From NCBI GenBank assembly GCA_030248225.1, contig JASANE010016168.1, forward strand, positions 1-64,000: a DNA stretch of 64,000 nucleotides, in the 5' to 3' direction. The position numbers and the translations under genes were made by a program. Shown here piece after piece: positions 55,358-64,000 of this stretch. Each line of letters starts with the position of its first letter. Position 1 is the stretch's first letter. The stretch is from Trileptium ribeirensis (lineage: Eukaryota > Nematoda > Enoplea > Enoplida > Thoracostomopsidae). Under the pieces are notes generated by a model that saw only the letters and a program-made list of their open reading frames with translations, ran no database searches and had not been told where the DNA came from.

Positions 55358-58231
55358 TTGGAACGGCGCTCGACTTTACTGTCTCCGACCCCTGGCGCGC
55401 AGGGTGTGGCTCGTAACTCTGTGAGTAATGGTTGGCCAACCGACTTATGTATATATCCCAAAATGGAGTCAGCGCGAAGTGATGGAAACCGAGATACCGA
55501 GAGGAGTGAGAGGGGAGGAGGGGTTGAGGAACTAGAGGAGCCGAAGGAACCTAATGTACCTGATATGCCGAGTGAGAAATATGGGAGATGGCCGTTTGGA
55601 GTTCGGGGGCCGATTAATAGGACATCCGTGTCTAGCAATGACCCAAACGCTGGAACGTGTAACCCATCTCAGGCGGCTGCATATCGGAGGAAACCTAATG
55701 GACTTATGGAGGGAGAACCTAATAAACTTAATGGAATGGAACCTAGAGAGACGCCGTTCGGACTTCGGGGGCCGATTAATATGGGTCGCGTGTCAGGCGA
55801 TGGCTCTAACGCCGGCACGGCACAACCTGGTGAACCCGCGAATTTTCACAGTCTTATTCAAAATAGTATGTGTGTAGCGGAACCAGAAGAACCTGCGGAG
55901 GAACTAGTGAGCCTAATGGAACCTAATGGACTAGCGGATACTGAGAACCTAATGGAACCTAGCGGATGGAATGGAATACTGAGTAACCTAGCGGAAGGGA
56001 ACCGAGAACCAAAGGAACTAAATGAACTTAACCTAGTGGATGCATCCGATACTAAACTGGCTACCACCAATTTAGGGCGGCCGCGTGAGGCCCCTGTAGC
56101 GTTTCAACCGACCGGGGAAGACCGTAAAGAACACTGGTCAGGTGCGATGTAGACCTTCGGGAAACGGGTCAGCCCGATTGTCCTAACTCCGTTCATAATT
56201 CGAAAGCGTATGTGTACCCTAAAATCTTTAGAGGCCGGGGAAGACCGTAGAGGACATTGGCTAGGAGAAGAGAGGCGTTGGGAAGCGAGCCGTCCCGATG
56301 GCCCGAGCTCCGTTCAAAATTGTAATTTATATGTAGGATCAAACTCGTGTAGAGCCCGATCCCTAAATGTAGAGGCCGTGGCATCTGACCAGGTCGGAAA
56401 CTACGGGTTGAGTCAGTCGTGGCATAGCCAATCCAACCGGCAGGTGAATATGTGTGCGTTCGAATCTGAGTCGGCCGGAACCGATGCCTCCAGCGTGTGT
56501 GTAGAACCGGGAAGAGAAGCTGTGCCGCTCGTGTGTGAAAGGGTTTCCGAGCCACAGTGAGACAAAACTGAGCCGAGTGCCGAAGTAAATTTTGGTGTCG
56601 ATGATCATAGTAGTCGAGCAATAATGAGGCTAATCTTGAGTGGTAATGATGAGGAAAGGGAACTAATTGAACCAATGGAGTTAAGTACCGAACCAAGGGA
56701 ACCAGTGACCACTAGCGTAGGCTCGAATGTCGTGATTGTGACGCCCATCGTACTAGGAACGAGTGAAATCGACCAAGTAACCAACCGAATTGCAGAACAC
56801 CCAGCAACACAACCAGCGATAGTGACCTGTTACCTAAGTAGGGACGTAGTGAACGAAATTGGATATGAAAGGACCGGATTGCCGGTAAACCTGATGGACG
56901 TAATTGAACAAACTCTGGCTACACCTCGATCATTGCGAATTAGACCGATTTGGGACCCTATTGACGCGAACCCCACCACAGAACTTACCAGTGATCACAT
57001 GGCAACACCCGAACGGGCCACGCACCAGTTAAACATGCAAACTAACAAACAACACAGCCTTGACTCAGCACTGAGAGTGATATTTTCGAAGGGTCCTACT
57101 GAAGAAAAGGTAGAGCCCCTAATTCTACAGGGTTTGCCCCACGAGGAAAGATTAATATTACGGGGTCCAGAGTCGGAGTTCGCACCCACAATCATAACCC
57201 TGGGACCTGGGGAGGTACCCCGCTATCCATTCCTACCCCCTCGACTACGCCCACGAAGAAAACAGGTACTCGCAAGGGCCTTGATCTATCGAAGAGTCAT
57301 AGCTGTGCCGGAGCGGATTTGCCATGCCCACCAGTTGCTCAGGGCCCGAGCGGCTGGAACGGCCCCACTGGAGCGACGGCGGGACGCCGCCGTTGTGTCC
57401 GGGCTGTTAGGGTTCATATCTCCGTTCTTGCACACTATGGCGGGGATACATGTTAGCAGCAGTATGGTGAGGCACCTCGAGGTATTACTAGAACTAGTTG
57501 CCCGGGTGTTAAACTCAATGAGTATTACCGAGGCCGTTACTGAAATATACCGCTCTCAGATTCCCGTCCTTCAGACATGCCAGGCGTGCGAGGGACAACA
57601 CAACACCAATTTTATGCCCACCAGCGGTTGCACTTTTGTTACATATCACGGCGAGTGGGACTATACGGGGAATTTGTCTGCCGAATATGGCATCGTCCGG
57701 CGCAGTGGAACTATTGCTATCCAACCAAGTCGTACGTAAGGGTTGCACACAGCTTCTGAGCAGACCACATACCGGGAAGCTAACTTAGAATGGTTAGAAA
57801 CTGTGACCATTGCGCCGTACTTGCTGGACTACCTCGTTACTGAATATGGTGAATCCGGTCCCATTGCACCGGTGCTGTCAATTGACCACATTGTATATGC
57901 AGTAATGGCGAATGCTATTTTTAAGCAAGTAGGTAGTGCGCAGAAACGCGAAGAACTGTTATATCTGAGACTATTATGGCTGCATCAGCCCCCTCAAAAC
58001 GTTTGGCAAGCTGATCCGAACGACGACATGGACGCAGGCTCGATTGTCAACCCGGACGCGGACATAACATTCATCGACGAGGAGGAGCTCGAGAGCGAGT
58101 TGAGTACATCGCGTAGTGATATGAGCGAGGACGAGTTTAACATGCCCGCTATCGCGACGCTAGACTAGGACGACGTGGTTTCCGAACTCGACTCACTCCC
58201 GGACCATGACGACCTCGAAGACGAACCATAG
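55358..58231 (+). pseudogene. Long charged region between gag and the Env-like ORF
   Basis: One frame runs through this region and on into the Env-like part, interrupted by stops at 56150, 56558, 57737, 58166 and 58229. Composition is Glu/Pro/Asn/Leu-rich, then mixed. It contains a repeated motif (FGVRGPIN.. at about 55597 and FGLRGPIN.. at about 55756) and a 123-bp tandem repeat (about 56110-56198 and 56233-56320). A short Cys-containing block (CQACEGQH) lies near 57575, and the end is strongly acidic. No family recognised. Position suggests a Gag-side extension or a long cytosolic leader of the Env-like protein. Confidence 0.55.
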
Positions 58232-58285
58232 GTTGATGCAACTGAGGGTGGCCGAGCAATACTGACCAGGTCAAGTCCAGCAATA

Positions 58286-60150
58286 TTGACCTTCTCAAAC
58301 AGACTAAGGCGACGATATGCAGCAGCTGCAGAATTGTGGAGCCGAGGGGTTAGATTCACGGGAATACTGCTTTTCTTGCTAGTCGTCCAACAACTGGGTC
58401 AAACCCAGGCAATCGCCACGTCATTTTCTGACCAGGTAGCACGCTTAGGAGCCATGGTTAACCAACAAGTGGGGACCCTAATCGAACCACAGGGTCTGGT
58501 AACAACAGCCTCGCGATGCACTTTTCTACCGATCGTTTTGCGATTGTCCCTAGATGGGTTACAACCGAGCAGGCAAGCAACCGGTATGGCGTGGTGTGTT
58601 TACACCCCCAGAGGTAAACCATGCCTGAGGGACTGCTGTCCCAACCCGAATTGTACTACCATGCCGGACTTACAACGTAAAATTCAAGAGTTGGAGCAAG
58701 AATTAAAGAGCACATGTCAAGGCGTATTAGACACGAGCTATTACATGGCTCCAATGCGCGGATATTGCGAAGCGAACGTTCATTTTTGTGAAGAGCCTAG
58801 GGCTCGGAAGAAAAGATTTCTCGCTGCCCTCCGGAGCTGCTGGCGTAGTTACAGGATTCTTAGGAGTAGGGGCAGCCTTTACAAATGCGGTGCATCTAAT
58901 ACTGATCTAAACAAACAGGTGGTAGCACTGTCTAAGGAAACGCGAAACACTTACAGTATGGCCCAGGGCAACTCCCGAGCGATCCTGAAATTAACACGCG
59001 CTCACGAGGAGCATTACTCCTTCTTGCACCACGAGATGCAGGAAGTGGTTGGCATGATAGAACAGGTTAGGTGCCAGGAACAACGCTACGTGACAGAGGT
59101 ACATCGCGAATTAGTAAACCACATGTTTCGCACCAGCCTGCGTTCTTCGGTCGACGCCTTCATGGAAGCTATGATGAGCGGGCAACTATTGCCCGAGGTG
59201 GTGGATGCCGCGACACTAATGCGTCTATTCGAAAAGGATCCGAGAATATGACAAACCATACTAATGCGCGAGCCGGCGCTAGCCTACCAATTTGGGCAAA
59301 TTTAGCCAGTGCACATTGACCTGGGCACGTTCAAGTTTGCATTCATCTTAAGCGTACCGCTAGTTATGTCGGACGACGTCCGGCCTTATTTCCGGATATA
59401 CAACGTTGGTTGGAACGTACCGGAGCGTGGTGCGCACATGAGACTACCTCTGCCGGAATACGCCACGCGAGTTGAACGGGCACGGTATGAGGTGCTGAAC
59501 TTGCACGCATGCCACACGCGACATGGCATTGCTTTTTGCGGGGTTCACGCTTTGGCCACAGACCATTCTTCACGCTGTTTGGATTGGATCATCATGGGTG
59601 AAGACTCTCCAGATGACACACGCCGCATATGCAGGAACAGCGCATTGGTCGGACCAATGGTCAACCATAGCGACGTGTACACCACCGCGCAAGGAGTACT
59701 AATTCGAACCGCCGAGCCCAAAGCGTGGTCTCCAAGCAAAAGCACCTCAGCCATGTTACTCGCGGAGAAACCATTAGGATACCAGGAAATGGGGTGCTAT
59801 GGCTGTCACACAGCAATTACACCCAACTAGTGGTCGGACCGCTAATGCTCGCTAGTACATTAGACGCTCAGGAGGTCATCGTTCACATTGGACCTAACAT
59901 CACCATACATGACTTCCCAGATATTCCTCTTAGACCTATCACCTGGAGCTCATTAGAACATGCCAAGGCTACTAACTTACAGGTCCAACAGATAGCTGAT
60001 GAGCAGTTGAAAAGGTTATCGACTTTCCGTACATTACGACAACGGGAGTTGCTCCCTACCTTTGGATGCTCGTTGTGCTGGTAGTTGTAGGTATAGGGGC
60101 CATAATTTACTTCAGGAAGAAGGCAGGCTTCTGCCCTAAATGCATAAGGG
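58286..60150 (+). pseudogene. env: Env-like membrane glycoprotein, frameshifted
   Basis: Order seen: a basic stretch (RLRRR), a hydrophobic signal or anchor segment (about 58355-58400), a Cys-containing ectodomain, a dibasic furin-type site (RARKKR, about 58798-58815), a Gly/Ala-rich hydrophobic stretch, a helical heptad-like region (about 58918-59130), a Cys-rich part (59309-59830), NxT sites (about 59815 and 59899), and a membrane segment (60066-60113) followed by basic residues. These are class I-type envelope features. The hydrophobic stretch after the cleavage site (about 58832-58900) is in a different frame from both flanks, and there are further breaks at 59249, about 59303 and near 59730-60066. 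The protein is not producible from this copy. The family is uncertain. Confidence 0.65.
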
Positions 60151-61322
60151 GACGCATCCAGCTGTGGTGGCAGCAGCGACCATGTAGTCATACAGACCGA
60201 AAGCGACTCGAATTGAACATCAAAACGGGGAATGAGCATGGTACCCCACGCGCAGTTCGGCCTACGGTTTCAGCCCCAGCTGCTTCCACGGGACACCTGG
60301 AAATGCGAACGGTGAGCCCTCATCGGTCGGCTCGACTAAATAACCCCAATGAGGACGAGGACGTTGTTCTGGTGGAACCTAGGGAACTGTTTGCAGTGTC
60401 CGAGCGTGCGCAACGTAGGGGACATCGTACGGTATCTTACCACCGGCAAGTCAATGCAATGCACCACATAGACGCACCGTTGCTCATCAACGCTTTCATC
60501 TACCGGACACCAGTCCTCACGTTGATCGATACAGGCGCGGACGTCTCTATCGTATCACAACATCTGGTAAGTAAGCTAGGCCTCCAGCCCCGTGCAGGCG
60601 ACTCAACGCGGATAGTATCGGCCACCAAACAAGAATCAGCATTGGACGGTAGCATAAGTGTACCCTTGTCAATTGGACCTATTAAGGTGCAGACGAAATT
60701 CTTTGTCACCCAAACCGCTCCGTACCATTGCATTTTAGGAACAAATTTCTTGTCGCAACTGCCAAAGCGTATCATAAATTTTCGCGAGCACTGTTTAGAA
60801 ATAGGCATAGACGAGGAAGAAGACAAAATACCCTTCGCAGGCTTGGAATGCTATGACCCACCCTTAATAGCAGTGATGTGCAGGAAGCTCACCACCATCG
60901 AACCAAATACAGAAACGTTTATCAACGCTATCCCCGAAATTGTTGATACAAGCGTAGGACCCGCTCTATTCGGCCCCGCTCCCGAAATGATGGATATCGC
61001 GAAGGCACATGCGTTGGTGCTCAGGAGTCAGCGAACTATACCAATCGCGGTTATCAATATTGGTAACACACCGGTCACCATATACTCAGGACAAACTATT
61101 GGGCACATTGAAGTCATGAGCAATCCAGTAATACAATTCCTTAAGGATACGAATCAAAATTTGATACAATACGAGGAACATAAGGTGGCTAAACAGCTAA
61201 ACCATATCACTACCCATCCCGGGAGGATTATCGAACACATCGAGGCAGGCAAGCGGTCCATCGACCACGAACGGGCTCAAACAGTATTGAGTAAAATAGA
61301 TTTTGATAGGACACTATTATAG
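60066..61322 (+). pseudogene. pol: Membrane anchor fused in frame to retroviral-type protease (start of Pol)
   Basis: The frame opens with the hydrophobic anchor of the Env-like protein, a Cys-x2-Cys tail and a linker rich in Arg, Ser and Pro. It continues without a stop into an aspartic protease: the active-site LIDTGADVSIVS (about 60523) and CILGTNFLSQL (about 60728), the flap-side and C-terminal signatures of retropepsins. Retropepsin cleaves Gag and Pol after assembly. After the protease there is a further 180-residue segment. The frame ends with TAG at 61320, yet the RT region follows in the same frame, so this is probably a nonsense mutation. Confidence 0.8.
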
Positions 61323-62831
61323 CCCTTCGAATTAAAACAACTGAAAACCGCAATCGCTGAAAATGCAGACGTATTCAGCACCCATGATTTTGACCTAGGA
61401 CGATACACCGAACACCGACACCGCATAGAAACAGGGGATGCAAAACCAATCAAACAAGCACCATGTCGACTGGCGCATTCATTACGCGAACCGCTTAGGG
61501 AAGAACTGAATAGCATGCTAGATGCAGGCCTCATAGCTCCATCGACTTCACCTTGGGGACATCCGAAAGTGTATGTGACCAAGAGCGATGGCTCTCTCCG
61601 ACTATGTTTCGACTTTCGGAAGGTCAACACAGTAGCAGAGCAGGATGCGTATCCACTGCCACGCATAGACGACATACTAGGGTGCCTCAGGAATACGAAA
61701 TTAATGTCAAGGTTTGACCTAAACAAGGGGTTTTGGCAGTTAGAGTTAGATCCCGAGACCAACGATAAAACATCTTTCGTGACGGTACACGGGCAGTACG
61801 AGTATAACGTCCAACCGTTCGGTCTAAATTCATTCCCCGGAGCCTTTCAACGATGCATGTCAATGATTTTGAAGGGCCTTGAGTGGGAGAAATGTTTAAT
61901 ATACATCGATGACATACTAGTATTCTCACCATCATTCGAGGCCCATCTGGCAGACTTGATTCGGGTTTTCGATCGCTTCCGGAAAGCGAATTTGAAACTG
62001 AAACCCTCAAAGTGTCACTTCGGCCGAGGCAGCCTCAAATACTTGGGACACATAATTAGTACCGAATGCGTCAAACCAGACCCAGAGAAAGCAATAGCCA
62101 TTGAAGAATTTAAACGTTCGGAGACGTTGAAACAACTCCAAAGTTTCTTAGGGCTTGTAGGGTACTACCATAAATTCATTCAAAATTACTCGGATATCTG
62201 CGAACCATTGAATGAATTGAAACGCAAGGATACAGAATTCAAATGGACCCCCAGGTGTGAGGAGGCTTTTAAGAAGCTGAAACAAGCATTACTAGATGAA
62301 CCGGTCCTAATCCACCCTGATTTCACGCAGCCGTTTATCTTGCAAACGGACGCTTCCGGAGATGCTATGGGTGCAGTGTTATCCCAGAAAACTAAACAAG
62401 GAATTAAACCCATTGCATACGCCAGCAAGGCCCTCCATGATTATCAACGCAGGTACCCCGCAATAGAAACTGAAGCTCTCGCCATTAGGTGGGCCGCATT
62501 ACATTTCAAGCATTACTTAGTAGGGCACAAATTTCACGTTGAGACCGACCACAAACCACTTAAAACCCTATTTGATAACCCACCCAGAAATTCGCGCTTA
62601 TCTCAATGGCGAAGCGAGCTATTACTCGAGTTCGGGGGATTCGAAATATTATACAGGCCAGGCAGGGAAAATGGCAACGCAGATGCTCTATCACGCGATC
62701 CTAGGTACGACCCGTCTATAGTTGAGGAGCTAGGAGATACTTACGAAGTCCTTATGATGGGCCGAGGACGACCCACCGCACCTCGCCCGCGAACAACCTG
62801 CGCAGCATGGGATCAATCGCATCTGCCGTAA
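61323..62831 (+). CDS. pol: Pol: reverse transcriptase and RNase H, Ty3/Gypsy-type
   Basis: Same frame as the protease ORF. RT landmarks in order are GLIAPSTSPWGHP, LRLCFDFRKVN, YPLPRIDDIL, SRFDLNKGFWQL, the catalytic YIDDILVFS (about 61900) and KYLGHIIS. The connecting region VGYYHKFIQNYSDI and RNase H follow: LQTDASGDAMGAVL (Asp), ETEALAIRW (Glu), VETDHKPL (Asp) and GRENGNADALSR (last Asp). The RT copies element RNA into DNA in virus-like particles. From its RT motifs the element is Ty3/Gypsy-type (Metaviridae). No stop interrupts this part. It ends at TAA 62829, although the sequence continues in frame. Confidence 0.93.
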   Translation, partial: PFELKQLKTAIAENADVFSTHDFDLGRYTEHRHRIETGDAKPIKQAPCRLAHSLREPLREELNSMLDAGLIAPSTSPWGHPKVYVTKSDGSLRLCFDFRKVNTVAEQDAYPLPRIDDILGCLRNTKLMSRFDLNKGFWQLELDPETNDKTSFVTVHGQYEYNVQPFGLNSFPGAFQRCMSMILKGLEWEKCLIYIDDILVFSPSFEAHLADLIRVFDRFRKANLKLKPSKCHFGRGSLKYLGHIISTECVKPDPEKAIAIEEFKRSETLKQLQSFLGLVGYYHKFIQNYSDICEPLNELKRKDTEFKWTPRCEEAFKKLKQALLDEPVLIHPDFTQPFILQTDASGDAMGAVLSQKTKQGIKPIAYASKALHDYQRRYPAIETEALAIRWAALHFKHYLVGHKFHVETDHKPLKTLFDNPPRNSRLSQWRSELLLEFGGFEILYRPGRENGNADALSRDPRYDPSIVEELGDTYEVLMMGRGRPTAPRPRTTCAAWDQSHLP

Positions 62832-63140
62832 ACCGTACGCACAGTCGCACCGCTTGCAACAGGCGCACCAATCCCTATAACAGGGAGCCCAATAGCTCCC
62901 CCGGGGCAACCCAATCCTGAAGCAATCCCATCGCAACTAATTTCCGACACGCAAGTAACTACAGTACCCCCAGCAACGCTGACCCAGCAGGCAGCTACGC
63001 TAAGTGTTATCCCAATTATGATGAGACGGGGAGAAACCCCAGTAATGTCGGTTCGTACCACACTATCTCGGGTCCTGAAGGCAGACCTCAGGCTCGAGGA
63101 CCTAAAAGACCGTTTCGCACCGAATCAGAGACGATGGGCC
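62832..63140 (+). pseudogene. pol: Pro/Thr-rich linker between RNase H and integrase
   Basis: In the RT frame after one TAA, the sequence encodes a Pro/Ala/Thr/Ile-rich linker of about 100 codons, then RRW and a stop at about 63138. Such long linkers are unusual between RNase H and integrase. The next open piece (63134-63337) is in another frame. Confidence 0.5.
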
Positions 63141-64000
63141 TAAGGGCAACCACACTACCGACCGAACAGGAGTTTGATAGGCTCATGAAATTAATGATGC
63201 ACTATGAAACCGAGATACTACCAACCGTCCGAATTGAGGACGCACAGGACACTCACGAAAACATATATCTGCCGTTCTTTTCAGATCTCCCAGATTTCAA
63301 CTTAGTACGGCTCTTTACCGTATATACAACGAAATGACCCGGAGCTGGGTCCAATTTGGTGGTACCTGTACAACAAAACACGGCCCAAGGCCGAGTCAGG
63401 GGCATTAAAAATAGAAATGCGATCTCACTACTTTGAGCTAGCCGCAGACACCAAAATATTATATATGCATCCACTACGACCCGGGGACATAAATTACAAG
63501 TTATGCGTCCCGATCACATTGGTACAGCAAATACTCAAACACGAACACGATACTTTATATGGAGGACATCCTGGCCGCGACCGGCTTATAGCTAAATTAA
63601 AACAGTTCTACTATTGGAAGGGTATGTCCGAACACGTAAACAATGGATCAGGCGATGCACCCTTTGCCAGTCCGCGAAGGACCCCATTTCTAACCACCGG
63701 ATTGGGTAGGGTTCCGTTGGCAAATCAACCAATGTACCGTGTATTTGTAGACATACTGGGTATTCAGGTTAGGTCGCAGGCAGGCAACCGTTATGTCATT
63801 GCATTTATCGACCAATTTATCAAATTTGCAATAGCGGTGCCCATAAGGCACCAGGATGCTCACACAGCTGCCCATGTATTCCTATATGACGTAGTCAATA
63901 GGTACGGAGCTCCCAGGGAGCTGTATTCTGACAGAGGAGGCGCCTTCACAGCGCACATGTTCGAAGAGCTGTGCCAGGAAATGCAAATATTTCGGCACAT
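63134..64000 (+). pseudogene. pol: Pol: integrase, frameshifted and cut by the window end
   Basis: The zinc-binding part shows HDTLYGGHPGRDRL and FYYWKGMS (about 63546-63630). The Cys-x2-Cys half of the HHCC finger is in a different frame just downstream (about 63656-63670), so a frameshift lies near 63645. The rve core has the first catalytic Asp in YRVFVDILG (about 63740) and the second in YSDRGGAF (about 63926). The Glu would lie past 64000. Integrase inserts the element DNA into the host genome. The 3' LTR is outside the window. Confidence 0.8.

Overview
This is a eukaryotic, animal-type window. It is AT-rich over most of its length, has spliceosomal introns with GT..AG ends and T-rich acceptors, and is full of decayed transposable elements. 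Its one recognisable host gene is a complete five-exon gene for Mediator subunit MED13 (13645-33195, + strand). The exon phases agree and the joined length is 8694 nt, or 2897 codons plus stop. T-rich TTTTCAG/TTTTAG acceptors are common in nematodes but do not fix the taxon; I would say invertebrate metazoan, possibly nematode-like.

Layout. 1-13172 is a very large inverted repeat: two near-identical arms of about 5.4 kb around a spacer of about 2.4 kb that holds an extreme poly-C tract and an AT-only block. The right arm ends about 470 bp before the MED13 start codon. 13645-33195 is MED13; its introns carry diverged pieces of the same arm family, a direct duplication and a 5'-truncated LINE (RNase H plus zinc finger) inserted into one arm copy. 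33.5-42 kb is largely non-coding, with another arm copy, two decayed LINE C-termini in opposite orientations, one unexplained exon-like stretch near 39.4 kb, and AT microsatellites. 42-52.4 kb is a gene-poor, noticeably more GC-rich block with direct repeats, a 35-bp minisatellite, a cluster of hairpins next to a tRNA-like sequence, LTR-like promoter fragments and two copies of a 5S-like module that also lies in the arms. 52.4-64 kb is a damaged Ty3/Gypsy-type LTR retroelement that runs off the window.

The most unusual object is that last element. It reads gag, then a long charged region, then an Env-like membrane glycoprotein, then protease-RT-RNase H-integrase. The Env-like membrane anchor is in the same open frame as the protease. 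Known retroelements place env after pol. Stops and frameshifts in gag, env, pol and integrase show that this copy is dead, so the order must be tested on other copies in the same genome.

The MED13 gene would work in the CDK8 kinase module of Mediator. The mobile elements have no evident functional link to it, although the giant inverted repeat sits directly upstream of its promoter.
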